Shown: positions 1 to 7,859, counted from the first letter of the stretch. The stretch is 25,217 nucleotides of DNA from DATGSF01 sp035302865 (GCA_035302865.1 DATGSF010000247.1:1-25217), one strand, 5' to 3'. Program-made: numbers and translations. The notes: generated from the sequence alone by a model not told the origin.

Positions 1-64
1 CTAAATCTTGTTCAGGAAAAAATTGAAATTCTTTTTGTATTTCAGTAAATAGTTGTACTTTCAT
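1..64 (-). CDS. Partial CDS, N-terminal 21 codons only, unidentified
   Basis: Reading leftwards from an ATG at 64-62 the frame is open to the window edge and begins MKVQLFTEIQKEF. Only about 21 residues are visible, with no signal peptide or motif, so no family can be named. The start is plausible because it lies at the end of a non-coding stretch with a GC-rich inverted repeat (83-122) in what would be its leader, and it is co-oriented with the next upstream genes. An open frame this short could occur by chance, so confidence is modest. Confidence 0.35.
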   Translation of the reverse strand, partial: MKVQLFTEIQKEFQFFPEQDL

Positions 65-82
65 AATAGAATTTTTATAAAC

Positions 83-122
83 AAACCCCGATTTTGAGCG
101 ATATTGCCTTATTTCGGGGTTT
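83..122. repeat. Inverted repeat (9-bp GC-rich stem) upstream of the left-edge gene
   Basis: AAACCCCGA at 83-91 pairs perfectly with TCGGGGTTT at 114-122 around a 22-base loop. It stands out because the surroundings are almost all A+T. It lies 18 bases before the start of the partial minus-strand gene, so it could be a leader hairpin of that transcript or the terminator of something read rightwards. There is no strong T-run directly after either side, which argues against a textbook terminator. Confidence 0.4.
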
Positions 123-191
123 ATTCTATATAAAAATACAAATATTATGCTAATAATCAAGTATTTATACTAATTATGAAAGTGCCTAATT

Positions 192-256
192 AATAAAGCT
201 ATAAACTCATTTTTTCTCAAATTTTTTCATAATTTGAATAGGTTTATAGCTTTATT
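192..256 (-). terminator. Two-tier hairpin terminator after the decarboxylase gene
   Basis: A perfect 15-bp outer stem (AATAAAGCTATAAAC at 192-206 with GTTTATAGCTTTATT at 242-256) encloses a perfect 7-bp inner stem (TCAAATT at 217-223 with AATTTGA at 231-237). It starts 15 bases past the decarboxylase stop codon on the minus strand, where a terminator is expected. The stem is AT-rich and the tail is only moderately T-rich. Confidence 0.55.
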
Positions 257-271
257 TGTATTTCTTAACTT

Positions 272-1519
272 TTAATCTAATAAATCTTCAGATACAGATT
301 TTCTTTTTAAATCAATTAAAAATTGATCTATAATTGGTTTTTCAACATGCATCATAGTAACAATTTTCCACCATTTTGGGTTTTCAAAATCATCTGCTAC
401 TAAATGATATTTTTCAGCCACTCTTCTAGGAATATCACTTGCACGCATTGTCACGATATTCATGTATGGATCTCGAAAGTAATTTATTCCCATTTCTTCT
501 AATGCATCACAAATGCTATCTGTTCTATCTAATAGCCTTTCCATATTATAGGACCATCCTGTTGAACCATAAGTTTTTAAAATCATCCATATAGATATTG
601 CATTTGCACCTGAACGACTACCACATAAAGTGAAATCTGTACCTTGTACATAAGAAGCTTCTTCGGTCTGTGTATTTTGAATCCATCCTTTTTTACACAA
701 GAATATTCCAGTTCCGTAGGGAGCTTGTAACATTTTATGTCCATCAATTGTTACAGAAGCAATTTTAGGATGTTCAAAATTTAAAGGATTTTCTGTATTG
801 GTAAAAGGGTAAATAAAGCCACCAAAAGCACCATCTACATGCGCCCAATACTCCTCAGCATATTCTTCAACTATAGGCAAAATATCCTCAGGCATATCTA
901 CACTACCAAACATGGTTGAACCCATATTTAAAAATACGATAAAGTGCTTAATTCCATTCTCTTTAGCTTCTTTTAATTTTTCTTTTAAATTATCAGGGTT
1001 CCATTTTCTGTTATGTTCAATAACGGGTATTTCTATAGCCTTTACTTGAAGTAAATCACAAGCTTTATAAGCTGAATAGTGTACATCTTCTGAAAAAACT
1101 AATCCTATTTCTGAAGATTTTATCCCTTTATTTTTCATGAAATAGTTTCTATACATCCAAACAGCTTGTATATTTGCTTCTGTTCCACCCGGGGCAACAT
1201 AGCCATCAAAATCATTGGGCTTAGCTTTAAAAATTTGCTCTGCACAAATTCTCAACAATTCTATCTCAATTTCCTGTGTTCCTCTAAAATATTCTTCCCC
1301 TTGACTATAGGTATGACAGCCAATATGATTTGGATTATGAATTAAAACAGATAAAAAAGCTGCATCTTTTAAAAAGGGAGCATTAAAGTAAAACTGCTCT
1401 TGATCAAGATAGGTTGCAGGAAGCCCTAAAATTGGTTGGTGTTGGTAATTTAAATTTTTTCCTAATGCCTCAAAAACTCTTCTTTTTATCTCTCTATTTC
1501 TTAATTTACTCCAATACAT
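272..1519 (-). CDS. Group II pyridoxal-phosphate-dependent amino acid decarboxylase
   Basis: This is a fold-type I PLP enzyme of the group II decarboxylase family (histidine, aromatic amino acid, aspartate, diaminobutyrate decarboxylases), 415 residues. Visible landmarks are GGTEAN at 111-116 (phosphate binding), the stacking His at about 147 in DVHYSAYK, the pyridine-nitrogen Asp229 in HVDGAFGG, and the Schiff-base Lys262 in DGHKM. Family members remove the alpha-carboxyl group of an amino acid to give an amine in the cytoplasm; the substrate cannot be read from the sequence. It starts 2 bases after the stop of the exported-protein gene (1522-2211), so the two are probably cotranscribed and may be translationally coupled. 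A composite hairpin at 192-256 ends the unit. Family is secure; substrate unknown. Confidence 0.9.
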   Translation of the reverse strand: MYWSKLRNREIKRRVFEALGKNLNYQHQPILGLPATYLDQEQFYFNAPFLKDAAFLSVLIHNPNHIGCHTYSQGEEYFRGTQEIEIELLRICAEQIFKAKPNDFDGYVAPGGTEANIQAVWMYRNYFMKNKGIKSSEIGLVFSEDVHYSAYKACDLLQVKAIEIPVIEHNRKWNPDNLKEKLKEAKENGIKHFIVFLNMGSTMFGSVDMPEDILPIVEEYAEEYWAHVDGAFGGFIYPFTNTENPLNFEHPKIASVTIDGHKMLQAPYGTGIFLCKKGWIQNTQTEEASYVQGTDFTLCGSRSGANAISIWMILKTYGSTGWSYNMERLLDRTDSICDALEEMGINYFRDPYMNIVTMRASDIPRRVAEKYHLVADDFENPKWWKIVTMMHVEKPIIDQFLIDLKRKSVSEDLLD

Positions 1520-1521
1520 TT

Positions 1522-2211
1522 TTATTTTTTTAAGAATTTATTACTGGTTAATTTAATATATTCTAAGTATTCATATCGTGTCCAACTTTTTAACTGAATA
1601 TAAGTCGGACGAAACTCTTTCATATAATAATCCATATAATCTAGATTGAAATCAGGATTAATTCGCAAAACTAAATCTTCGGTAAATACATAATCAATAT
1701 ATTTTTCAGATTCATAATAATCAAACATCTTTTGAAATCTCCAAATTTGTCTTGCTCGTTTATCTAATAATACAAAGGGATTACTTAAGAAGTTTACATC
1801 CTCTTTTCTTTCAGCTCTTAAAGCATGTTCAAACATAATTAAGGCTTGAATGGAGTCTTCTTTATAACTATGATCTTTTATAAAAACTGTAGGAAGTTCA
1901 AAAGCTCCAGTCTCTAAGGATACGTGATAAAATGGTATGGGACCTGAACGAATTGTAGTACGTTCGATTTGCATCCCCATTTTTCTAAATTCAATTTCAT
2001 CTCCAGGGGAAACTTTTATGGCAAAACTTCCATCTTCTTTGCTATATACTTTCTCTTTAGTGTTTTGATTGGTTATTGTTACCATATCCAAAGGTTCTTC
2101 ACTGCCTTTCTTTACCACCTTTCCTTTCATGAGCTCTGAAGCAAAACTACTGGAGAAAGAGAGTAGTATTGTTATAAAAATTAAATGAATATGTGTAATT
2201 ACTTTGTTCAT
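1522..2211 (-). CDS. Exported protein with carboxypeptidase-regulatory-like domain
   Basis: The 229-residue product starts with a hydrophobic signal peptide (about 1-24, ending SSFA). Residues about 28-95 look like the CarboxypepD_reg-like beta-sandwich (GKVVKKGSEEPLDMVTI, then a DGSFAIKV turn) that is common in Bacteroidota periplasmic and outer-membrane proteins. The remainder, rich in Tyr, Phe and charged residues, has no recognised motif. Proteins of this shape in the phylum are usually annotated 'carboxypeptidase-like regulatory domain-containing protein'; no enzymatic role is implied. It is the upstream partner of the PLP decarboxylase gene, which begins 2 bases after its stop. Unlike several other exported proteins here, its predicted cleavage site is not followed by Gln. 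Confidence 0.75.
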   Translation of the reverse strand: MNKVITHIHLIFITILLSFSSSFASELMKGKVVKKGSEEPLDMVTITNQNTKEKVYSKEDGSFAIKVSPGDEIEFRKMGMQIERTTIRSGPIPFYHVSLETGAFELPTVFIKDHSYKEDSIQALIMFEHALRAERKEDVNFLSNPFVLLDKRARQIWRFQKMFDYYESEKYIDYVFTEDLVLRINPDFNLDYMDYYMKEFRPTYIQLKSWTRYEYLEYIKLTSNKFLKK

Positions 2212-2272
2212 GTTTATTTAAAATGTAAAAGAGATAAATATAAATATATAAAACTTCTCTCTTTTAAACAAG

Positions 2273-2344
2273 CAGCCTCGCAGGGAATCGAACCCCGACC
2301 TAGAGAACCGGAATCTCTCGTTCTATCCATTAAACTACGAGGCC
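2273..2344 (-). tRNA. trnR-CCG: tRNA-Arg (anticodon CCG)
   Basis: On the minus strand a full cloverleaf can be drawn: acceptor stem GGCCTCG/CGAGGCT (one G-T pair at the end), a D arm with GGATAG, anticodon stem AGAGA/TCTCT with loop TTCCGGT giving anticodon CCG at 34-36, and T arm CGGGG-TTCGATT-CCCTG. The discriminator is G73 and no CCA is encoded. It reads arginine CGG codons. It lies 17 bases after the stop of the GtrA-family gene on the same strand, so it may be read from that transcript as well as from its own promoter. Confidence 0.97.
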
Positions 2345-2361
2345 TAAATACCTAGCCGAAG

Positions 2362-2883
2362 TTACGATATTTTTGTTTCATCCGTTTTAAAGCTTACATA
2401 TTTTTGGAAAAAATAACTGAGGATAACTAAAATGCCTGTAACCAAAGTTTGAGATGGTGTTGCCCAAAACCCAAAATATCCAACAAATAAATGCAATAAG
2501 GACCAGTTTAGTATAATATTAATACCCTGAATAAGTAAATAACGAAATAATTGTACGCGACCTTTTAAAGTTGAGGTCGTGAAAACTATAAATTTATTGA
2601 AGAAAAAACCAATAGGAAATGCAACCAAAAAAGAAAATATATATGCAGCAATATATCTTGTAATTTGAATGCCAAAAATTTCCCAATAGTTATTTAAAAA
2701 GATAAAATTATAAGCTAAAAAATAACTAAATAATCCTATTAAGGTCGTAGTGCCCCCACAAACCAAATATTTATAGGTATTCTTTGGCAAAAATGGTTTG
2801 AATATTGGATAAAAAAAATCTAATATAGAACCTATAAAACGCTTTAATGTAATTATTATAGGTACATTATCATATCTGCTCAC
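2362..2883 (-). CDS. GtrA-family integral membrane protein
   Basis: The 173-residue protein has four predicted membrane helices at roughly 38-62, 74-97, 112-137 and 143-163. The pattern YLVCGGTTTLIGLFSYFLAYN in the first helix and FFFNKFIVF after the second is that of the GtrA-like family (PF04138). Family members are thought to move polyprenyl-linked sugars across the inner membrane or to assist cell-wall and O-antigen glycosylation, usually next to a glycosyltransferase; none is adjacent here, so the substrate is open. The tRNA-Arg gene follows 17 bases downstream on the same strand. Confidence 0.85.
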   Translation of the reverse strand: MSRYDNVPIIITLKRFIGSILDFFYPIFKPFLPKNTYKYLVCGGTTTLIGLFSYFLAYNFIFLNNYWEIFGIQITRYIAAYIFSFLVAFPIGFFFNKFIVFTTSTLKGRVQLFRYLLIQGINIILNWSLLHLFVGYFGFWATPSQTLVTGILVILSYFFQKYVSFKTDETKIS

Positions 2884-2924
2884 ATTGATTATTTTATTAA
2901 AACGTTAAAATTAGAAAAATTTAA

Positions 2925-2957
2925 AGAAAGAAAATGCCTTTTATGCATTTTCTTTCT
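2925..2957 (-). terminator. Hairpin terminator overlapping the 3' end of the radical SAM gene
   Basis: AGAAAGAAAATGC (2925-2937) pairs perfectly over 13 bp with GCATTTTCTTTCT (2945-2957) around a 7-base loop. On the minus strand a T-rich tail follows. The stop codon of the radical SAM gene (2943-2941) lies in the loop and the codons just before it form the first arm, so the terminator is partly coding. Confidence 0.7.
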
Positions 2958-4626
2958 CCAAACTTGCACTAGAAGCCTTAGGCTCTTCTCTTCCATTAAA
3001 ATGTATAATCATCATCTCCTCTTTTGGTGTTATAAGTTCATGTTCTACCCAATCATTCCAAGAAAAAGATATGGGAAACATGGAGAATCTGTATTGATTA
3101 TGGTTTAATTTTAATTTTTCTACCCAAGAGAAGTGCTCTTTACGTTCTAATTCTAATGAAAATATATCCTGTGGACGTAATTTATTGTATAAATAATAGT
3201 CTATATAAGCTAAGTCTAAAAGCGTAGTGTCTTCTTTATAATTCTCTTTAATAAAATCAATATAGCAGGTGTAAATATCGTTTAAACTATGTTTATGATA
3301 TTTATGTCGTTCGCCGAAATAGATACCTAAATCGAGTAAAAAATCGAATATACTGTACTTTTTACTTACATAACGAAGAGAATGTATTGCTCGTTTTTTA
3401 TTCCAATATATTTCTAATGATTTTTCTAATTTTCTCGCTAACTCTAATTCCTCTTCTGATAAATAATCACTTCTTATGATTTCATATGGTGGATTAGGAT
3501 CAAATACATAACCATGTTCTCGGTACTTTTCTCTTAACGGTGTTCCTTTTAAAAATTTTAAAAAACCAAATTGCAATTCTGGAGGATAAAGTAAAAAAGT
3601 TTCTTCAAAACTGTATTTCAAATTTTTAAAATCCTCTAATGGTAGTCCTACGATTAAATCCAAGTGCATTATGATTTTATCTTTTAATTGATTGATAATA
3701 TCACTAGTTTTCGTAAAGTTCTGTTTTCTACCTACCTCTCTATTACTTTCTTGATTTACAGTTTGAACACCAATTTCAAAACGGAAAATATTTGGAGGTA
3801 CTTTTTCTTGAATAAAAGCAATAATATCTTTATGGACTATATCTGCTGTGATTTCAAATTGAAAAACATTGTCTGGAGAACGATTTTCTAATATAAAACT
3901 AAACATATCAATGGTGAAATCTTTCTTGATATTAAAAGTTCTATCTAAAAATTTAATAATTCTTCCATTATCCATTAAATATTTTAAATTGTTTTTAATG
4001 GTTGCATTGTCTAAATAACGCACTTTATTGTCTAAACTTGCCAAACAAAACTCGCATTTATAAGGACAACCTCTTGAAGTTTCTATATAGGAAATTTTTC
4101 TCTTTAAATCTTCTGGAGGATCGTATTGATATGGATTTCTATCAACTAATTCTTCAATATCAAAAAATACAGCTTGTCGATTATAATGTATTTCAAATTG
4201 CTCATTCTTATATATTAAATTAGGAACATTCTCTATATTAGGATATTGTTCAACAAATGCCTTAAAAGGAATTTCTCCTTCTCCTGTTATAATGTAATCT
4301 ATGCAATCTTCAGCAATTACATTTTCCCACTCATAACTTACTTCTGGTCCTCCTAAAAGTATTTTTATATTAGGTTTAGCTGCTTTTATTGCTTTTGCTG
4401 CAGCGATAGTTTGAGTAATATTCCATATATAACAACTGAAACATACCACATCATATTCTATACAATACTCGACAATTTCTTTATGTTCCGATTTTATTGT
4501 GAATTCTTTCCAATCTAAATTGTGCTTCTCATGATTCAAATCATATAATATACGAATGGCTAAATTCATATGTATATATTTTGAATTTAGAGTTGATAAT
4601 AAGATTCTAGCTTGCATATTTTCCAT
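2941..4626 (-). CDS. B12-binding domain radical SAM protein
   Basis: A 561-residue protein in two parts. The N-terminal 150 residues look like a cobalamin-binding Rossmann domain (ILLSTLNSKYIHMNLAIRIL, then LLGGPEVSYEW at about 90-100). The radical SAM core follows with the CxxxCxxC iron-sulfur motif SRGCPYKCEFC (Cys187, Cys191, Cys194) and a later FRFEIGVQTVNQ strand typical of the superfamily. The C-terminal third resembles the DUF4080 region found in Bacteroidota and Firmicutes homologues; this assignment is from memory of the family. The enzyme should generate a 5'-deoxyadenosyl radical and use or sense cobalamin; the substrate is unknown. Two starts are possible, Met1 (4626) or Met4 (4617). 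A possible -7 box at 4635-4642 sits very close to the first and would favour the second. The gene ends in its own terminator (2925-2957). Confidence 0.88.
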   Translation of the reverse strand: MENMQARILLSTLNSKYIHMNLAIRILYDLNHEKHNLDWKEFTIKSEHKEIVEYCIEYDVVCFSCYIWNITQTIAAAKAIKAAKPNIKILLGGPEVSYEWENVIAEDCIDYIITGEGEIPFKAFVEQYPNIENVPNLIYKNEQFEIHYNRQAVFFDIEELVDRNPYQYDPPEDLKRKISYIETSRGCPYKCEFCLASLDNKVRYLDNATIKNNLKYLMDNGRIIKFLDRTFNIKKDFTIDMFSFILENRSPDNVFQFEITADIVHKDIIAFIQEKVPPNIFRFEIGVQTVNQESNREVGRKQNFTKTSDIINQLKDKIIMHLDLIVGLPLEDFKNLKYSFEETFLLYPPELQFGFLKFLKGTPLREKYREHGYVFDPNPPYEIIRSDYLSEEELELARKLEKSLEIYWNKKRAIHSLRYVSKKYSIFDFLLDLGIYFGERHKYHKHSLNDIYTCYIDFIKENYKEDTTLLDLAYIDYYLYNKLRPQDIFSLELERKEHFSWVEKLKLNHNQYRFSMFPISFSWNDWVEHELITPKEEMMIIHFNGREEPKASSASLEKENA

Positions 4627-4634
4627 ATTCTTGA

Positions 4635-4642
4635 CAAAATTA
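4635..4642 (-). promoter_or_regulatory. Possible -7 promoter box for the radical SAM gene
   Basis: On the minus strand the bases read TAATTTTG, matching the Bacteroidota -7 consensus TAnnTTTG. No good -33 TTTG is seen 17-21 bases upstream. If used, transcription would start only a few bases before the annotated ATG, giving an almost leaderless mRNA or a start at Met4. Confidence 0.25.
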
Positions 4643-4817
4643 AATGAATTAAGTGAATTTTTGCTTTTTTGTTACTTTATCTATTTTATATAGTCGATAT
4701 TTATTATAAATCATTGAAATAAAAAGAATTTTTATTAATTTTATGTTTTAATCTCTTATTTAAAAGCCAGTCTATTATAAACCATAAAATAGTATTTATT
4801 TTATTAAAAAATTCTTT

Positions 4818-5744
4818 ATGATTAAAAATTATAAAACTCTCACCGTTGTATTCCTCTTCTTCTCTTTATTTGCATGTAAATCTAAGGATAACTTATTCTT
4901 AAATTTAGAGGAAGGATTTTCCTATACTTTAGATATATATACGCATTTTGAAGGAGAACAAACCTTAATGGGTCAAACACAAATTACCAACTCGGATTTG
5001 CATCAATTATTAGTTTTAAAGATTATTAATGCGGATAACAATCAATATACTGCAGAACTGACATTTTCTAACATGAGTTTAAATGTGCATTTAAATGTAG
5101 GAACATTAACTATTGATGGAAATAATCCTGATGAAAATCCTATAAGTCATGTTTTTGCAAATATGGATAAATTTCCTTTAAAAATAGGTATAGATCCAAT
5201 AGGTAGAATAACAATATTGGATGACTTGGATAAATACTTTGATAAAATAATTAATCAAAGTGAATTGCCCGGGCTGAGTTTAGAAGAAAAAATAGAAGTT
5301 AAAAATCAATTATTAGAACAATTTAATGAAAGGTATATTCGTGGTCAAATAGAACTTTTTACAAAGGTGGCTCCAAATAAAAAAGTTAAAAAAGGATATA
5401 AATGGACGGATCAAACAGAGCATTTAACACAAGTTGGCGGTAGCTTAAAAAATAATTATGAACTTGTTGGTGAGGAAGAAGATTTTTGGATTGTTGAACT
5501 TGATGGAAATCTAAGTCCAAATAAAAAAGAAAATCCTATTATGGTGAATGGATATGAAACTAAATTTAGAATGAAAGGAACTTTAAAAGGAGAATTTAAA
5601 TTAGACAAAAGAACCGGATGGCCTGTTAAAGCTTCAATCAGTGAAAATTATAATGGAGATCTTTTAATGCAAATAAATAATAAAGAAACCAAAGTTCCTG
5701 CTCTAATAAAATTAGATACAGAACTAAAGGAAGTTGTTAATTAG
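4818..5744 (+). CDS. Putative lipoprotein, DUF6263-like
   Basis: The 308-residue product has a lipoprotein signal: basic MIKNYK, a hydrophobic core, and lipobox LFAC with the acylated Cys at position 20, followed by KSKDN. The mature part is predicted mostly beta, with repeated amphipathic strands, a GIDPIGRITILDD turn near 130-145, and a late RTGWPVKASISENYNGDL segment. This resembles periplasmic or outer-membrane-anchored lipoproteins annotated DUF6263 in Bacteroidota; I am only moderately sure of that name and no function is known. It stands alone: divergent from the radical SAM gene on its left and convergent with the siderophore operon on its right, with which it shares the terminator at 6070-6108. 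Confidence 0.8.
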   Translation: MIKNYKTLTVVFLFFSLFACKSKDNLFLNLEEGFSYTLDIYTHFEGEQTLMGQTQITNSDLHQLLVLKIINADNNQYTAELTFSNMSLNVHLNVGTLTIDGNNPDENPISHVFANMDKFPLKIGIDPIGRITILDDLDKYFDKIINQSELPGLSLEEKIEVKNQLLEQFNERYIRGQIELFTKVAPNKKVKKGYKWTDQTEHLTQVGGSLKNNYELVGEEEDFWIVELDGNLSPNKKENPIMVNGYETKFRMKGTLKGEFKLDKRTGWPVKASISENYNGDLLMQINNKETKVPALIKLDTELKEVVN

Positions 5745-6133
5745 GATAAGATAATGTATTAATAACTGTAAATTTATAAAAATCTAACACGCTTTATTTG
5801 TAAGGCTTATTTCAAATAGCTTTGTGGTATCAAGCCATGTCGCTGTACTTTGGTATTGCAAAGGGTTGGTAACAAACAAGATATAAAATGAATCCTAACT
5901 AAATGAAAATACTATACCCTAAATTTGGCTTATTGTTATTTCAATAATTATTCATAATAGAATATTATTTATCAGCAATTTATAAACTAAGGTGGTTTTT
6001 TGAGTAACCAAGATTAGTTCCGAAGGTACTATTAGGGTTAATTCTTATTTTGCTGGTAATAAAAAATGTAGCCTGTTATATATTCTATTTTTAGATTAGT
6101 AACAGGCTGTAATTTTATTTTTCTAATTGAAAA
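5745..6133. other. 389-base intergenic region with a GC-elevated patch
   Basis: No credible ORF is present. The left half has a patch at 5821-5880 that is about 42% G+C (25 of 60), while the 60 bases on each side are about 22-23%. The patch contains small self-complementary runs such as CTTTG-6 nt-CAAAG, but no terminal inverted repeats or transposase reading frame that I recognise. It could be a decayed mobile element, a dispersed repeat or a small structured RNA. The right end holds the bidirectional terminator at 6070-6108. Confidence 0.5.
6070..6108. terminator. Bidirectional terminator between convergent genes
   Basis: AGCCTGTTA at 6070-6078 pairs with TAACAGGCT at 6100-6108 over 9 bp, extendable by G-T pairs at both ends. 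T-rich tracts follow on both strands (AATTTTATTTTTCT to the right, a T-run to the left). It lies between the lipoprotein gene ending at 5744 and the siderophore operon ending at 6134, so it can serve both. Confidence 0.7.
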
Positions 6134-7081
6134 TTAATCTTTATTCTGAGCAACTCCTTTCTCTATTTCATCTACCATTTTTCTTGTAGAGGTCAAACCA
6201 CCTTGTGATAAATACCATACAAATGGATCTAAGTAAACAATTTTATTGTTTTTATAAGCTTGCGTTTCTTTAATAAGTTTATTTTCAATGTCTTCTTTTT
6301 TAGAAGGATTACGAGTTACAACAGCATTTCTATCAATTACAAATAAGTAATCTGGATCTGCATTTAAAATAAATTCATTTGAAATCTTTTGACCATGGCG
6401 CGAAACTTCCAAATCATCAATAATCGGAGCAATCCCCATTACTTTGTGTACAAAGCCAAATCTTGATTCTTGACCAAAAGCAGAAAAATTGCCATTATTA
6501 AATAAAACCACTAAGCCTTTTTCATCAAAGTTTTCTAAGCCATTTTTGACCTCATCAATTTTATAACGTATCTCTTGGAGTTTTTCTTCTACATCATCCT
6601 CTAAACCATAAAGTTTGCCCACCATTCTCGTATTAGCCTCAAAGGTACTAATATAGTTCAAAGGATCAATATCATAAAAAAGAGTGGGAGCTATCTTAGA
6701 TAATTCATCGTAGGAAGTTTCTAAACGGGTGGAAATGATAATTAAATCTGGATTTAAAGCATGAATTTTTTCGAAATTTACTTCCTTGACTGTTCCTACA
6801 TTTTCAATGCTTTTGTCATCTTTATATTTTTCTAAATAGGGCGGCAAACTATTTTTAGGTAAACCTACAAATTTTAATCCCAATTCATCAAAAGTTTCTA
6901 CAGCACCAATATCCAAGACTACAACTCTTTCTGGTTTAACTGTAACTTTAGTAGTACCAAGTTTATGGGTAAATTCCATAGTCTCTTTATTAGTGCTTCC
7001 TGTTGAAGTATTATTTTCTTGACATCCGATAAAAGATAATGCTACTATGGATATGCTGGCAATCAATTTTTGAAATTTCAT
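6134..7081 (-). CDS. Siderophore ABC transporter, substrate-binding lipoprotein
   Basis: A 315-residue periplasmic binding protein of the iron-siderophore class (PF01497; YclQ/CeuE/FatB/VctP group). The N-terminus is a lipoprotein signal with lipobox SFIGC (Cys20), followed by a Ser/Thr-rich linker. Conserved features are DIGAVETFDELGLKFVGLPK at about 57-76, PDLIIIS near 115, and the late YLSQGGLTSTRKMVDEI segment. It should capture a ferric siderophore, probably a catecholate or mixed type from the family, and hand it to the two permeases encoded just upstream. It is the last gene of the operon, 11 bases after the ATPase gene. No TonB-dependent outer-membrane receptor is encoded in the window. 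Confidence 0.92.
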   Translation of the reverse strand: MKFQKLIASISIVALSFIGCQENNTSTGSTNKETMEFTHKLGTTKVTVKPERVVVLDIGAVETFDELGLKFVGLPKNSLPPYLEKYKDDKSIENVGTVKEVNFEKIHALNPDLIIISTRLETSYDELSKIAPTLFYDIDPLNYISTFEANTRMVGKLYGLEDDVEEKLQEIRYKIDEVKNGLENFDEKGLVVLFNNGNFSAFGQESRFGFVHKVMGIAPIIDDLEVSRHGQKISNEFILNADPDYLFVIDRNAVVTRNPSKKEDIENKLIKETQAYKNNKIVYLDPFVWYLSQGGLTSTRKMVDEIEKGVAQNKD

Positions 7082-7092
7082 GTTTTTCTGTT

Positions 7093-7857
7093 TTAAAAAT
7101 TATTAAAATAACTACAAATTTTTTTATTTCTATGTTCAATTATATCAAAATTTACTCCAAATATTTCTTTAAGTTTACCTTGATGTATAAACTCTTGGGT
7201 AGGTAAGTGGTATTTGATTTTTTGATCTTTCATTGCAATAATATAATCTGCAAAATGGGAAGCAAAATTAATTTCATGCAATACAATTACTACAGTTTTA
7301 CCAAACTTGTTTACCAATTTCCTCAGGGTTCCCATTACAAGCATGGAGTGTTTAATATCTAAATTATTTAAAGGCTCATCCAATAAAATAGTTTGCGTAT
7401 CTTGAGCAATTATCATTGCTAAAAATGCTCTTTGTCTTTGACCTCCACTTAGTTCATCTATATAACTATCCTGATATTCTGTTAATTCTGCAATAGCTAT
7501 AGCTTCTTCAACTTTCTTTAAATCTTCTTTTGTTAATCTACCTTTAGAATAGGGAAATCTTCCAAATGAAATCAAATCTTTTACTGTTAACTTTACGTCC
7601 ATATGATTTGCTTGCTTCATTATAGACATTTTCTTGGCCAATTCATTTGGTTTATAAGTATCTAAAGGTTGTTCATATAAACTTACACTTCCATTATCAG
7701 CCTCAATTAACCTACTTAAAATTGATAATAAAGTACTCTTACCAGAGCCATTAGTGCCCACTAAAGCTGTAATTCTGCCAGGTTGTAATTCCGCTGTTAT
7801 TTTATCTAAAATAACCCTGTCCCCATACTTTTTTGAAATATTTTCAAATGCCAACAT
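7093..7857 (-). CDS. Siderophore ABC transporter, ATP-binding protein
   Basis: A 254-residue ABC ATPase. Motifs in order are Walker A GTNGSGKST at 34-42, Q-loop region MKQANH near 80-85, signature LSGGQ at 136-140, Walker B ILLDEP at 157-162, D-loop NNLD, and the switch His in VIVLHEINFA. Sequence and operon place it with the iron-siderophore importers (YclP/CeuD/FatE type; FecE-like). It powers import through the two permeases at 7860-9747 and starts 2 bases after the upstream permease gene ends, indicating one transcript and likely translational coupling. Confidence 0.93.
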   Translation of the reverse strand: MLAFENISKKYGDRVILDKITAELQPGRITALVGTNGSGKSTLLSILSRLIEADNGSVSLYEQPLDTYKPNELAKKMSIMKQANHMDVKLTVKDLISFGRFPYSKGRLTKEDLKKVEEAIAIAELTEYQDSYIDELSGGQRQRAFLAMIIAQDTQTILLDEPLNNLDIKHSMLVMGTLRKLVNKFGKTVVIVLHEINFASHFADYIIAMKDQKIKYHLPTQEFIHQGKLKEIFGVNFDIIEHRNKKICSYFNNF

Positions 7858-7859
7858 TC

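Noticed and set aside
3688..4223. Two plus-strand open frames of about 70 codons inside the radical SAM gene
   Set aside because: They are antisense to a gene with clear catalytic motifs and show no protein-like features.
5745..6133. Transposase remnant or complete insertion sequence in the long intergenic region
   Set aside because: No terminal inverted repeats, target duplication or transposase-like translation could be identified; only the composition is unusual, and that is reported as a finding.
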